Part shown: positions 8,032 through 16,909 of the stretch, one piece after another
Layout: each line of letters opens with the position of its first letter
Position numbering within the stretch: position 1 is the first letter of the stretch
Assembly (NCBI RefSeq): GCF_004959855.1
Contig: NZ_SPNT01000008.1
Coordinates: forward strand, 62,001 to 126,000
Reading direction: 5' to 3'
DNA length: 64,000 bases
Source of the DNA: Nitratireductor sp. XY-223
GTDB taxonomy: Bacteria; Pseudomonadota; Alphaproteobacteria; Rhizobiales; Rhizobiaceae
Position numbers and translations under genes: made by a program
Notes under the pieces: model-generated
The model's input: the letters and a program-made list of their open reading frames with translations, nothing else
Databases searched by the model: none
What the model was told of the DNA's origin: nothing

Positions 8032-9333
8032 TCAGTTGCCGACGAGATTGGGAAGCCACAATACGATGCCCGGAAAAGCCAAAAGGAGCGCCACGGTCAC
8101 CACATCGGCGATAAAAAACGGGCCGATTCCCTTGAACACGTCCTGCAGGGGTATGTCCGGACGTACGCCGTTGACCACATAGCAGTTGAGCCCGATAGGC
8201 GGCGTAATGAGGCAGATCTCAGCCATCTTCACGACGACGATGCCGAACCAGATCGGGTCGTAACCGAGGGAAATCACCGCTGGGTATACGACCGGCAACG
8301 TCAAGAGCAGCATGCCGATCGCGTCCATGAACATCCCCAGAATGGCGTAGAAGATGAGGATGCCGATGATGATCACGATGGGGGAAAACGGCAGTTCGAC
8401 AACCCAGTTGGCGAATGCCTCCGGCAGGCCGGCGAACCCGAGGAAGCGGACAAATACGAGGACGCCCCAAATGATCGAGAAGACCATGACCGTGAGTTTG
8501 GCGGTTTCCTTCAGCGCTTCCTTCAGGGAATTCCAGCGCATGCCGTTGAACAGAGCGATGATGAAGACGACGCCGGCGCCAAGCGCACCCGTTTCGGTCG
8601 GAGTCGCCCAACCCAGATAAAGCGCCGAGAATATAATCGCGACCACCAGGATGATCGGAAAGGTGCCCGGAAGCGACTTTATCCGTTCCGACCAGGTGAA
8701 TCCGCGAATGGGAGGGCCAAGCCCGGGCTTCGCCTTTGCCATCGCGATGATCATAATCCCGTAGATCGCGGCCGAGAAAATCCCGGGGATAAACCCTGCC
8801 AGCAGGAGCGCTCCAACAGATTCCTCGACGATAATGGCGTAGATCACCAGTATCGCGCTCGGCGGAATGAGCGACGCCAGTGTACCGCCGGCGGCCACCA
8901 CCCCTGCCGAGAGCTTCCGGTCGTATCCGTATTTCAGCATCTCGGGGATCGCCACACGGCTGAACACCGCTGCGGTGGCGGTGCTGGCGCCGGAAACCGC
9001 TGCGAAACCGGCCGCGGCAAATACCGATGCAACCGCCAGGCCGCCCGGCATCCAGCCCAGCCATTTACGGGCCGCATCGAATACGGAATTGGTGAATCCG
9101 GCGTGGAAAGCGAGAAATCCGATGAGGATGAACATCGGCAGAACGCTCAAGGTGTAGGATATCGACTTCGAATGCGGAATCGTGCCGACCACGCCGGCAC
9201 CCGCCTCCCATCCAATGATAGCGACAATGCCGACCAGGCCGACGATCGATGCCGCGTAGACGACCCGCACGCCGGCAAACACCAGGACCACCAGCGCACC
9301 CACGCCAGCCAAGCCAATTTCCAGGGGTTCCAT
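8032..9333 (-). CDS. TRAP transporter large permease (DctM-like)
   Basis: The 433-residue polytopic protein shows DctM-type motifs: V-S-G-A-S-T-A-T-A-A-V-F-S-R near residue 115 and L-I-P-P-S-A-I-L-V-I-Y near 160. It carries the substrate-translocating helices. ATG at 9333 is preferred because GGGAG lies 8 bases upstream; GTG at 9339 overlaps the dctQ stop codon and is the alternative. It is the last gene of a dctP-dctQ-dctM operon on the minus strand. Confidence 0.9.
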   Translation of the reverse strand: MEPLEIGLAGVGALVVLVFAGVRVVYAASIVGLVGIVAIIGWEAGAGVVGTIPHSKSISYTLSVLPMFILIGFLAFHAGFTNSVFDAARKWLGWMPGGLAVASVFAAAGFAAVSGASTATAAVFSRVAIPEMLKYGYDRKLSAGVVAAGGTLASLIPPSAILVIYAIIVEESVGALLLAGFIPGIFSAAIYGIMIIAMAKAKPGLGPPIRGFTWSERIKSLPGTFPIILVVAIIFSALYLGWATPTETGALGAGVVFIIALFNGMRWNSLKEALKETAKLTVMVFSIIWGVLVFVRFLGFAGLPEAFANWVVELPFSPIVIIIGILIFYAILGMFMDAIGMLLLTLPVVYPAVISLGYDPIWFGIVVVKMAEICLITPPIGLNCYVVNGVRPDIPLQDVFKGIGPFFIADVVTVALLLAFPGIVLWLPNLVGN

Positions 9334-9335
9334 GT

Positions 9336-9962
9336 TCACGACTCCCGTGTTTCTTCAACACCGACCGCGTCGCGGATTTCGTGCGCCGCCTGCTCGGAAA
9401 CGGATTCGATCAGCGGCACGGCGACCGGCAGCGCGGCGGGTCGAAGCGCAAGGCGTGCGAACCCGAAGAACTGAACCCACAGGCGCAGCCAAAGAACGGA
9501 AAAGGCCAGCGGAACCACCATTTTCGAGGGCCACAGCGGCAGCTCGGCATCAATCGTGCTGTCGCCGATCTGATACGCGCGCCAGGTGTGCTCGAATCCG
9601 TAGAAGACAAGTACCGAAACGACCACCAGCGCAACGGCGGTTCCGAACAGCTCGAACAGCCAGAGCGGCCGTCCTTTCATCTGCGCCAGGAACATTTCCA
9701 TGCGGACATGCCCTCCCAGGCGCTGGCAGTATGCAATGCCGAGAAAGGCGAAGCTGGCCATGGCCAGTTCAACCATGTCGATATAGCCAAAGATCGGTGT
9801 GTCGAATACCTGGCGGCAAACGACCTGGGCGATTCCCAACACCATCAATGCGAAGATGAATAATCCTGCGATCAGGTCGAGCAGGTTTTCGATGGCGCCA
9901 AGTCGCAGGTCGACGGCGCTCAGTTTCTCGGCCGCGGATCCCGATTTCCGAATTGGGGACAT
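9336..9962 (-). CDS. TRAP transporter small permease (DctQ-like)
   Basis: The 208-residue protein has about four membrane segments and a DctQ-like core (Q-V-V-C-R-Q-V-F-D near residue 48, then E-L-A-M-A-S-F-A-F-L-G). DctQ subunits associate with DctM and are needed for transport. The ATG at 9962 follows GGGAG with good spacing; an in-frame ATG at 9983 would add seven residues without a clear ribosome site. It lies 61 bases after the receptor gene and is separated from it by a strong hairpin. Confidence 0.88.
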   Translation of the reverse strand: MSPIRKSGSAAEKLSAVDLRLGAIENLLDLIAGLFIFALMVLGIAQVVCRQVFDTPIFGYIDMVELAMASFAFLGIAYCQRLGGHVRMEMFLAQMKGRPLWLFELFGTAVALVVVSVLVFYGFEHTWRAYQIGDSTIDAELPLWPSKMVVPLAFSVLWLRLWVQFFGFARLALRPAALPVAVPLIESVSEQAAHEIRDAVGVEETRES

Positions 9963-9988
9963 GGTTGGTGCTCCCGATAGCATTTGAA

Positions 9989-10011
9989 CCGGGGCGCCGG
10001 CGGCGCCCCGG
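9989..10011 (-). terminator. Intercistronic hairpin between dctP-like and dctQ-like genes
   Basis: CCGGGGCGCC (9989-9998) and GGCGCCCCGG (10002-10011) form a perfect 10-bp all-GC stem with a 3-base loop. Only two T residues follow on the minus strand, so partial termination or 3' protection of the receptor mRNA is more likely than complete termination. Confidence 0.55.
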
Positions 10012-10023
10012 AAGGGAACGCGC

Positions 10024-11052
10024 CTAGTTTGTCTTGTTGGCCGTCTCGAAGACGAGGTCCAGTATGCCCTGGGCGTCGAACTTGTCCTTGTTCTCAGCTA
10101 CCCATTCGTCCCAGACCGGCCTGCCGGCGGCCTCGCGGAGCTGTTGGATATCTTCATCCGAATAGACGATCTTCTGCAGTTTCTCTTCGAACTGCGGAAT
10201 GTTGATCTCATCGTGATCCTGGTAGGCCTTGATCTCTGCCTCCAGGACCGCGGGCTTGGCATCCCTGACGATCTGCTTGTAATGCTCCGGCAGGTCCGCC
10301 CAGGCGTCCTTGTTGAAGACAATGGGGCAATCGATCGTGCCGATCGCAAGGTTGCTGGTATACCAGTCGGAGACGTCGTCGATCTTGAACGCGGCAAAGG
10401 CGTAAGTGTAGGGAAACGAGATGGCGTCCACGGTACCGCGTTGCAGTGCCGTGTAAACTTCCGGCCCGGGCATGGTGGTCCGGGTTGCCCCCAATATCTC
10501 CATCGCTTTGCCAAGCCCACCGCCGGCACGAACCCGCATGCCGTCCCAGTCCTCGAGTTTCAGCGGCGGCGAACCCGTGCCCATGAACTCGTAGCTGGGA
10601 ATGACCGTGGAGGCGTAGACCATCGCATTCCAGCGGTCCATGCTGCTCACCAGGTCAGGGTGCTGATACAGCGCCTCGCTGACAGCAATCAGCGTTTGCG
10701 GATCGCCTAGAGGCAGAAACGGCAGTTGGAATACCATGAAGGGCGGGTTTTTCCCCGGATGATAGTAGTGGCAGACCAGAGTCGACTGGAATGCACCCAG
10801 CTTGATTCCGTCCAGGTTCTCCTTGGGTTTGGAAAGCGCGCCTCCATAGTGGATCTTGATGGTAAACTGGCCGTCGGTCTTCTCACTGACAATTTCCGCC
10901 AGTTTCTCGATACCCGCCGTCAAAGCGCGTTGCTTGCCCCAAACGGAGAAGTTCCACTGCACGCGCGGGTCTTCGGCATCGCCAGCGAATGCAGCGCCAC
11001 CGGCACCGGCAATCATCGCAGCGGAAAGGGTAAAGGCAGACAGTCGTTTCAT
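10024..11052 (-). CDS. TRAP transporter solute-binding protein (DctP-like)
   Basis: The 342-residue protein begins M-K-R-L-S-A-F-T-L-S-A-A-M-I-A-G and has a signal peptide cleaved near A-F-A-G. The start at 11052 has GGGAGG upstream; the in-frame ATG at 11136 would add 28 residues. Mature-protein features of the family include K-L-G-A-F-Q-S near residue 85, the substrate-carboxylate Arg region G-M-R-V-R-A-G-G near 175 and the P-G-P-E-V-Y-T-A-L-Q-R-G-T-V-D-A stretch near 195. It feeds the DctQM pair downstream. It is divergent from a LysR gene that precedes a CoA-thioester degradation operon, so a dicarboxylate or other acid degraded by that operon is a plausible ligand. Confidence 0.9.
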   Translation of the reverse strand: MKRLSAFTLSAAMIAGAGGAAFAGDAEDPRVQWNFSVWGKQRALTAGIEKLAEIVSEKTDGQFTIKIHYGGALSKPKENLDGIKLGAFQSTLVCHYYHPGKNPPFMVFQLPFLPLGDPQTLIAVSEALYQHPDLVSSMDRWNAMVYASTVIPSYEFMGTGSPPLKLEDWDGMRVRAGGGLGKAMEILGATRTTMPGPEVYTALQRGTVDAISFPYTYAFAAFKIDDVSDWYTSNLAIGTIDCPIVFNKDAWADLPEHYKQIVRDAKPAVLEAEIKAYQDHDEINIPQFEEKLQKIVYSDEDIQQLREAAGRPVWDEWVAENKDKFDAQGILDLVFETANKTN

Positions 11053-11115
11053 TTCAATCCTCCCGGAATTTGCAAACATGTCCATTGTTTTTCGAATTAT
11101 TGCCTCAACCCTAGT

Positions 11116-11144
11116 TTGACATGATAAATCACACAAATTAGAAT
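11116..11144 (+). promoter_or_regulatory. Sigma70-type promoter of the lysR gene
   Basis: TTGACA (11116-11121), a 17-base spacer and TAGAAT (11139-11144) form a near-consensus promoter about 30 bases before the lysR ATG. It lies in the divergent dctP/lysR gap, where LysR proteins usually bind. Confidence 0.65.
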
Positions 11145-11174
11145 ATTGGTGGAATTAATCATGAAATTTTAAAA

Positions 11175-12065
11175 ATGAATCTTGACCTAAAACACTTCCG
11201 GGCATTCGTGGCCGTCGCCGACAAACTGCATTTCACCAAGGCAGCCAACGAGATCCACGTATCTCAACCGACCCTGACTTTGCTCATCCAGCAATTGGAA
11301 GCCGCAGTGGGTGTCGCTTTGATCAACCGGAGCACAAGGCAGGTCGAATTGACGGATATGGGCCGGGAACTTCTTCCGATGGCTGTCAATGTTGTCAACG
11401 GAACGGAAGCGGCAATCGACTACATGCAGGATTTCGTCAAGTTGAAGCGGGGAAAAGTCACCATCGCATCCCTGCCGTCCGCGTTAATCAACTTGCTGCC
11501 AAAACCCATTGTCGAGTTTCGGCGCAATTCTCCAAATGTCTCGTTGAGGATCATCGACGGGATCACCGATGTTGTGACTGCGAATGTGCGGGAGGGGGTG
11601 GCCGATTTCGGTGTTGCCCACGTTGCGCCCGACACGTCTGAATTCAATTTCACGCACCTTTATGACGATGACCTCATGTTATTGATGCTCAAGGACCACC
11701 CCTTTGCGCGCAGGCGATTCATCCCCTGGGAAGCGATCCGCGGAAAAGAAGTTATCATGTCGTCACAGGAAACCGGCATTCGCCATTTGATCGACAAGGT
11801 CCCTGCTGCGCGGGAAGCGGTTTCCAATGTCATCCTTGAGCCGACCATGATCAGTACGGTCGTGGCAATGGTCGCTGCCGGAGCGGGGCTTGGCGTTGTA
11901 CTGTCATCTTATATCGATGCCATTGCGGACGACCGACTGGTGGCCAAGCATTTTGTCGATCCGACGATCAGCCGAAGCGTCGGCATTATCACGCGTGCCA
12001 ATTACACATTGACGCCGCCTGCCCGGACCATGTTCGACATGATCGAACAGGAAGCCCGAAACTAG
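11175..12065 (+). CDS. LysR family transcriptional regulator
   Basis: The 296-residue protein has the N-terminal LysR helix-turn-helix (H-F-R-A-F-V-A-V-A-D-K-L-H-F-T-K-A-A, then H-V-S-Q-P-T-L-T at about residues 25-40) and a C-terminal periplasmic-binding-like effector domain from about residue 90. It is divergent from the dctPQM-like importer and upstream of the CoA-thioester operon, so it probably controls import, degradation or both. LysR regulators usually bind in the divergent gap and use a pathway intermediate as coinducer; the intermediate is not known here. Confidence 0.9.
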   Translation: MNLDLKHFRAFVAVADKLHFTKAANEIHVSQPTLTLLIQQLEAAVGVALINRSTRQVELTDMGRELLPMAVNVVNGTEAAIDYMQDFVKLKRGKVTIASLPSALINLLPKPIVEFRRNSPNVSLRIIDGITDVVTANVREGVADFGVAHVAPDTSEFNFTHLYDDDLMLLMLKDHPFARRRFIPWEAIRGKEVIMSSQETGIRHLIDKVPAAREAVSNVILEPTMISTVVAMVAAGAGLGVVLSSYIDAIADDRLVAKHFVDPTISRSVGIITRANYTLTPPARTMFDMIEQEARN

Positions 12066-12471
12066 CTCATCCGGCGCTTGCCGGTTTTGGGCGTTCGGAT
12101 TCCATCCGTCGTGTGCTGGGTGGGTCGGGGGAGGCGCTGGGACGGAAATTAGGCGCTGTGGGTTTTCCGGGATCTTCAAGTTCTCATAGGTCGTTTTGCC
12201 CATGCCTGAAACCTGCCGGTGGGCCGCAGCGGAATGCCAGAGAGGCCGTTTGCCTCGATTGATTTATCGATCTATCAATCAAAAAAGCATTTCAATTTAT
12301 CTTTTTTGATTAATTCATATACATGATTTGGCAAGCCGTTGTGCGTCCGATGAATCCGGGCGACCAGTCCGGACCGATGCGGACTTTGCGGTTGCCTTGT
12401 CTCCATGGCCGGCGCCATGGGGATGCGCGGCACTTCATCGGACGACACGGGCGAAACGAACGGGGCTAAAA
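12066..12471. other. Intergenic region with dyads upstream of the CoA-thioester operon (406 bp)
   Basis: No convincing small gene is seen. CCGGC-GCTT-GCCGG followed by TTTT (12071-12088) is a weak terminator for lysR. An AT-rich stretch at about 12257-12325 holds two overlapping inverted repeats described separately. A frame open from 12328 into the next gene lacks a family-conserved sequence and is treated as leader. Confidence 0.6.
12257..12311. promoter_or_regulatory. Overlapping inverted repeats, candidate operator region
   Basis: GATTGAT (12257-12263) and ATCAATC (12274-12280) flank a 10-base centre containing ATCGAT; over the full 24 bp the dyad matches at 20 positions. AATCAAAAAAG (12277-12287) and CTTTTTTGATT (12301-12311) form a second perfect inverted repeat with 11-base arms and a 13-base gap. 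Both lie 160-215 bases before the first enzyme gene. A regulator binding site is the likely role; the protein is not identified. Confidence 0.45.
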
Positions 12472-13926
12472 ATGACTACCGGAATCCTCTCCTTCGGCGC
12501 CTACCTTCCGCGCGCCAGATTAAGCCGGCAGGCGATCTTCGAAGCCAATGCATGGTTCAACCCCGGGCTGAAGTCTCTGAGCGTCGGCGAGCGCACGATG
12601 GCCGGTTGGGACGAAGATGCGGTGACCATGTCGACGGAAGCCGCCCGCGCCTGCCTGGAGGGCAAAGATCGGCGCAACATTGGCGGCCTCTACATGGCCT
12701 CGACCAGCTATCCGTTCCTGGACCGGCAAAACAGCGGCATCGTCGCCGACGCACTGAATCTTCGAAGCAACGTTCAGACGCTCGATTTCGCATCGAGTCA
12801 GCGCGCCGGTACCTCGGCGCTGCTGGTCGCGCTCGGTGGCGGCTCGAATGCCCACCCGTGCATCGTGACCGCCGCCGACAAACGTCGCACAAAGTCGTCG
12901 ACGGAACTGGAACTGACATCCGGCGATGGAGCCGCCGCCTTGCTGGTGGGTGACGGCGAGCCGCTGGCTGTTCTGCTCGCATCCCACACGGAAACCGTGG
13001 ACTTCGTGGACCATTTCCGAACCGAGGAAAGCGAATTCGACTACACCTGGGAACAGCGATGGGTGCGGGATGAGGGGGTCATGAAAATCGTGCCGGGAGC
13101 GGCACAATCCCTCTTCAGCAAAACCACGGTTTCGCCGGATCAGGTGACGCATGCGTGCTTGCCGTTTCCGCAAAAACGTACAAACCGGTCTTTGGCAAGC
13201 AAGATTGGCCTGCGGGAGGGCGCGGTTCGCGACAATCTTCAGAGCAACTGCGGCGGGACCGGTACGGCGCATCCGCTTTTAATGCTGGCGCACGCTCTCG
13301 AAGACGCAACACCGGGCGATATTATTCTTGTCGCCGGGTTCGGTCAGGGGTGCGATGTCCTCCTGTTCCAGGCAACCGAAGCCCTCGCAAGTTTCAGGAA
13401 GCGCGCCGCGGTTGAAGGGCAGCTGGCGCTGCGCCGCGAGGAAACGAACTATCAGAAATTCCTGGCGTTCAACGACCTCGTTGTCATGGACCGGGGCTTG
13501 CGCGCCGAAACCGACAAGATGACCGGGCTGACCACGCACTATCGCAACCGGGACATGACCCAGGGACTTGTCGGCGGTAAATGCGACAGGTGCGGAACCG
13601 TCCAATATCCCAAGGCGGACATCTGCGTGAACGCTGAATGCAACGCGGTCTCGTCCCTGCAAGATCACCCTCTCGCGGACATGGCCGCCAAGCTCAATTC
13701 CTATACGGCCGACCGGCTGACCTATTCGGCGGATCCTCCTGCCTATTACGGCATGGTGCAATTCGATGTCGGCGGCCGGTTGATGACCGACATTACCGAC
13801 GTCGATCCGCATGTCGGGCTGCGCGTGGGTATGCCCATGCGCATGATGTTCCGTGTCAAGGATTACGACCCGAAACGCGGGTTTCGGCGCTATTTCTGGA
13901 AGGCCGCGCCGGCTGACATTCAATAG
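12472..13926 (+). CDS. HMG-CoA-synthase-fold protein fused to a DUF35 zinc/OB-fold domain
   Basis: The 484-residue protein has a thiolase-superfamily domain related to HMG-CoA synthase/KAS III (about residues 1-340) and a C-terminal DUF35 domain with a zinc ribbon, C-x2-C-x10-C-x4-C (Cys371, 374, 385, 390). At the expected nucleophile the sequence reads S-S-Q-R-A-G-T-S-A-L, so a hand alignment puts Gln110 where active synthases have Cys. His227 may match the catalytic His. DUF35 proteins partner thiolases and HMG-CoA synthases, and some aldolases of the superfamily also need a DUF35 subunit. It is the first gene of an eight-gene CoA-thioester operon and lies 12 bases before a thiolase, suggesting a joint complex. 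The start at 12472 was chosen because the conserved fold begins there; the Shine-Dalgarno is weak. Confidence 0.75.
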   Translation: MTTGILSFGAYLPRARLSRQAIFEANAWFNPGLKSLSVGERTMAGWDEDAVTMSTEAARACLEGKDRRNIGGLYMASTSYPFLDRQNSGIVADALNLRSNVQTLDFASSQRAGTSALLVALGGGSNAHPCIVTAADKRRTKSSTELELTSGDGAAALLVGDGEPLAVLLASHTETVDFVDHFRTEESEFDYTWEQRWVRDEGVMKIVPGAAQSLFSKTTVSPDQVTHACLPFPQKRTNRSLASKIGLREGAVRDNLQSNCGGTGTAHPLLMLAHALEDATPGDIILVAGFGQGCDVLLFQATEALASFRKRAAVEGQLALRREETNYQKFLAFNDLVVMDRGLRAETDKMTGLTTHYRNRDMTQGLVGGKCDRCGTVQYPKADICVNAECNAVSSLQDHPLADMAAKLNSYTADRLTYSADPPAYYGMVQFDVGGRLMTDITDVDPHVGLRVGMPMRMMFRVKDYDPKRGFRRYFWKAAPADIQ

Positions 13927-13938
13927 GAGGACGTGCTC

Positions 13939-15144
13939 ATGACCACCGGCATCAGGGACAAGGTCGCTATACTCGGCATGGGTTGTTCGAAGTTCGGCGA
14001 GCGCTGGAGCGACAATGCGGAAAACCTCATGGTGGAGGCTTTCCAGGAGGCTCTGGTCGACGCGGGAATAGAGACAAACGAAATCGACGCGGCCTGGCTC
14101 GCCACGGCCATCGAAGAACAGCATGTGGGCAAATCCGGTGTGCCGCTGGCCATGGCTCTGCGGCTTCCCTACATCCCCGTCACCCGGGTCGAGAACTATT
14201 GCGCCAGTGGCTCCGACGCCTTTCGCGGGGCCGCTTATGCCGTGGCCTCGGGCGCTTGCGACATTGCCCTGGCTCTCGGTGTGGAGAAACTGAAGGACAC
14301 CGGTTACGGCGGATTGCCGCAAAGAAGCCGCGGCACCGTCAACGACATGTATTGGGCAAATGTCTCGGCTCCGGGCGCCTTCGCACAATTGGCCACCGCC
14401 TATATGGCTGAACATCGCGTCAGCCGTGAAGATCTGAAGAAGGCAATGGCACACATCTCGGTGAAGAGCCATGACAACGGCTCGCGCAACCCGAAAGCCC
14501 ACCTCAGAAAGAAGATCAACGAAGATCTCGTGCTCGAAGCGCCGATGATTGCCGATCCGCTCGGCCTTTTTGATTGTTGCGGCGTCAGCGACGGCGCTGC
14601 CTGTGCCATCGTGACGACCCCGGAAATCGCACGATCCCTCGGCAAGCGCCGACTGGTCACGGTCAAGGCACTGCAACTGGCTGTGTCCAACGGCATCGAA
14701 GCCCAGCACAATTCCTGGTCCGGCAGCCATTTCGCCACGACCCGGGTGGCCGCCAAACGTGCCTACGAGGAGGCGGGAATCTCAAAACCGCGCGATCAGA
14801 TCAGCCTGACCGAAGTGCACGACTGCTTCTCCGTCACCGAACTTGTGACCATGGAGGATTTGTTCCTTTCGCCGTTCGGCGGATCGGTCGCGGACGTGCG
14901 GGACGGGTTTTTCGATGCCGGGGGTGCGATACCCTGCCAGATCGATGGAGGACTTAAGTGTTTCGGCCATCCCATCGGCGCTTCCGGCCTTCGCATGATT
15001 TACGAAATGTACCTGCAGATGCAGGGGCGCGCGGAAGAAAGGCAACGCCAGCAGGAGCCGGTATTCGGATTGACCCACAATCTGGGAGGCTTTCCGCACC
15101 AGAATGTGTGTTCCGTTGTCATCGTCGGACAAGAGGGGGCCTGA
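13939..15144 (+). CDS. Thiolase family protein (acetyl-CoA acetyltransferase/SCP2-thiolase-like)
   Basis: The 401-residue thiolase has the nucleophile in E-N-Y-C-A-S-G-S (Cys88), H-D-C-F-S (His294) and C-F-G-H-P-I-G-A-S-G (His344), so the active site looks intact. It would cleave or form a 3-oxoacyl-CoA with free CoA. The ATG at 13939 follows AGGAGG with 8 bases between; the upstream GTG at 13933 is too close to the ribosome site. Its neighbour encodes a DUF35 domain, a frequent partner of this thiolase class, as in the benzoylsuccinyl-CoA thiolase BbsAB. Confidence 0.88.
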   Translation: MTTGIRDKVAILGMGCSKFGERWSDNAENLMVEAFQEALVDAGIETNEIDAAWLATAIEEQHVGKSGVPLAMALRLPYIPVTRVENYCASGSDAFRGAAYAVASGACDIALALGVEKLKDTGYGGLPQRSRGTVNDMYWANVSAPGAFAQLATAYMAEHRVSREDLKKAMAHISVKSHDNGSRNPKAHLRKKINEDLVLEAPMIADPLGLFDCCGVSDGAACAIVTTPEIARSLGKRRLVTVKALQLAVSNGIEAQHNSWSGSHFATTRVAAKRAYEEAGISKPRDQISLTEVHDCFSVTELVTMEDLFLSPFGGSVADVRDGFFDAGGAIPCQIDGGLKCFGHPIGASGLRMIYEMYLQMQGRAEERQRQQEPVFGLTHNLGGFPHQNVCSVVIVGQEGA

Positions 15145-15184
15145 AGGCTGCAGCGCATGCAAACAGAACGGGATGGAGCACCAG

Positions 15185-16327
15185 ATGCTTAATCAAGTCC
15201 GCGTCATCGAAATCGGCCAGGCTTTCTCGGCTCCCTTTGCCGCAGAAATCCTCGGCTTTCTCGGCGCCGAGGTCATAAAGATCGAACGTCCCGGCGGCGA
15301 CGACACACGGGGCTGGGGCGAACACTACAAAGACGGATCATCGATCACGTTTCACATGGTCAACCGAAACAAGAAGTCGGTTGTTCTCGATCTGAAGGAT
15401 TCGCAAGACAAGGCCCGCCTGGACGAGCTGATCGGCACGGCCGATGTCTTCGTGCATAATCTGCGTCCCGGATCTGCCGAAAATCTCGGCCTGGGCAGTG
15501 AAACGCTGTGCAAACGGTTCCCTCGTCTCATTTATGCCGAGCTGGGTGCCTTCGGACATGTGGGCCCCAAACGGCATGAGGCCGGTTACGAGATGCTGAT
15601 GCAGGCGTTTTCCGGAATTATGAGCATTACCGGGGAAACCGACGGAATACCCGTTCGCTCCGGCCCATCGATCTGCGATTTCGGTTCCGGCATGTGGCTG
15701 GCCCTTGGTGTGGTCGCTGCGCTGAACCAGCGTTTTCAGACCGGCAAAGGCTGTGTCGTCAATACCTCAATATACGAAACGGCGTTGAACTGGCTTCTGG
15801 TGGCGTCAGGCGACTACCTGGCCTATGGCAGAAGCCCGGTGCGCGGCGGCAACGGCCACCCAGCCATCGTGCCCTACGGGCTTTTCCAAACGAAAGATGG
15901 CGCCCTGATATTGGGAGCGGGCAATGACCGCTTGTTCGCAAAACTGCTCAAAGTTTTCAATCGGGAAGACCTGCTGGATAATCCGAGGTTTCAAACCAAT
16001 GCCGTGCGCGTGAGGAACCGAAAGCTGGTGGAGGGAGAAATCGCCGCCATTTTCGTCAACGAAACGACGCAACACTGGATCTCCGCACTGACCGAGGCGG
16101 ATGTTCCGTGCAGCGCTTTGCAAACGGTACCGGAAGCTCTTGAGCACCCACAGACAAAGGCGCTGAAGATCCTGCAGGCCACGCACGATCATCCGGAACT
16201 GCGCTTCATCGGCATGCCCCTTTCCTTCAACGGTGAACGCCCCGAACTCAGAACGACTGCCCCGAGCGCCGGCGAGGACACCGAAGAGGTCCTGGGGTTG
16301 CTTGGAATGAATGCCTCGGCTTCGTGA
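15185..16327 (+). CDS. Class III CoA transferase (CaiB/BaiF family), first copy
   Basis: The 380-residue protein begins V-I-E-I-G-Q-A-F-S-A-P-F-A-A-E-I-L-G, followed by L-G-A-E-V-I-K-I-E-R-P-G, both typical of the family. An Asp in P-S-I-C-D-F-G-S-G-M-W, near residue 162, aligns with the catalytic Asp that forms the acyl anhydride and then the aspartyl-CoA thioester. It would activate a carboxylic acid by moving CoA from a donor such as succinyl-CoA. The start at 15185 follows GGAG by 6 bases; ATG 15173 is an alternative. A second, different class III transferase lies five kilobases downstream in the same operon, so the two may form a heteromeric enzyme, as in BbsEF. Confidence 0.87.
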   Translation: MLNQVRVIEIGQAFSAPFAAEILGFLGAEVIKIERPGGDDTRGWGEHYKDGSSITFHMVNRNKKSVVLDLKDSQDKARLDELIGTADVFVHNLRPGSAENLGLGSETLCKRFPRLIYAELGAFGHVGPKRHEAGYEMLMQAFSGIMSITGETDGIPVRSGPSICDFGSGMWLALGVVAALNQRFQTGKGCVVNTSIYETALNWLLVASGDYLAYGRSPVRGGNGHPAIVPYGLFQTKDGALILGAGNDRLFAKLLKVFNREDLLDNPRFQTNAVRVRNRKLVEGEIAAIFVNETTQHWISALTEADVPCSALQTVPEALEHPQTKALKILQATHDHPELRFIGMPLSFNGERPELRTTAPSAGEDTEEVLGLLGMNASAS

Positions 16328-16378
16328 CGAAGATTTCGACGCGAAGAAATTCAGGCCTGAAATGCAAGGAACACGATT

Positions 16379-16858
16379 ATGGAAGAGCAGAGCGGAAAGC
16401 AGCGACCGAAACTACCGCCATCCAAATACTTCGAAGACTTCGAGCTCGGCGATCGCTACGTCATTCCCTCACGGACACAGACCGGCGGTTTGTTCGCCAT
16501 GTTTCAGGCCGCGTCCGGCGACAATGATCCCATCCACTACGATGTGAATTACTGCCGGGAACGGGGTCATAGAGACATGCTCGCCCACGGCATGCAGGTG
16601 ATGATCCAAACGGCGGCGGGCGCCGGTACGTTTCCGTGCGAAGTTGCGGACTCCCTGGTGGCAATGCTGGAGGTCACGGGAAAGTTCCTCGGACCTGTCT
16701 ATCGCGAAGACACGCTGTATCCGCAACTCGAAATCGTTGAACTGACACCGCAGAACTCGACCGGGATCATCACCATGAGGGCCACCGTCTGCAATCAGGA
16801 GGACAAGCTGGTCTTCGAGGGCACCCATCGGTACCTGATCCGCAAGAGGCCGGCGTGA
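16379..16858 (+). CDS. MaoC-like (R)-specific enoyl-CoA hydratase
   Basis: The 159-residue single hot-dog-domain protein carries the hydratase-2 motif S-G-D-N-D-P-I-H-Y-D, with Asp48 and His53 as the catalytic pair, then L-A-H-G-M-Q-V near residue 73. It would hydrate a 2-enoyl-CoA made by the acyl-CoA dehydrogenase encoded in the same operon. AAGGA precedes the start. It lies between the first CoA transferase and the 3-hydroxyacyl-CoA dehydrogenase. The operon also has a second hydratase-like gene at its end, so the two may act on different double-bond isomers or successive intermediates. Confidence 0.87.
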   Translation: MEEQSGKQRPKLPPSKYFEDFELGDRYVIPSRTQTGGLFAMFQAASGDNDPIHYDVNYCRERGHRDMLAHGMQVMIQTAAGAGTFPCEVADSLVAMLEVTGKFLGPVYREDTLYPQLEIVELTPQNSTGIITMRATVCNQEDKLVFEGTHRYLIRKRPA

Positions 16859-16909
16859 TCCCGATTTCTCAGGCCTTTTTCATCTTCCCGGAAGATTGAG
16901 GACGAACAC

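Noticed and set aside
16350-16361. Perfect 12-bp palindrome TTCAGGCCTGAA
   Set aside because: It lies in a short gap inside a clear operon without promoter features; chance occurrence is likely.
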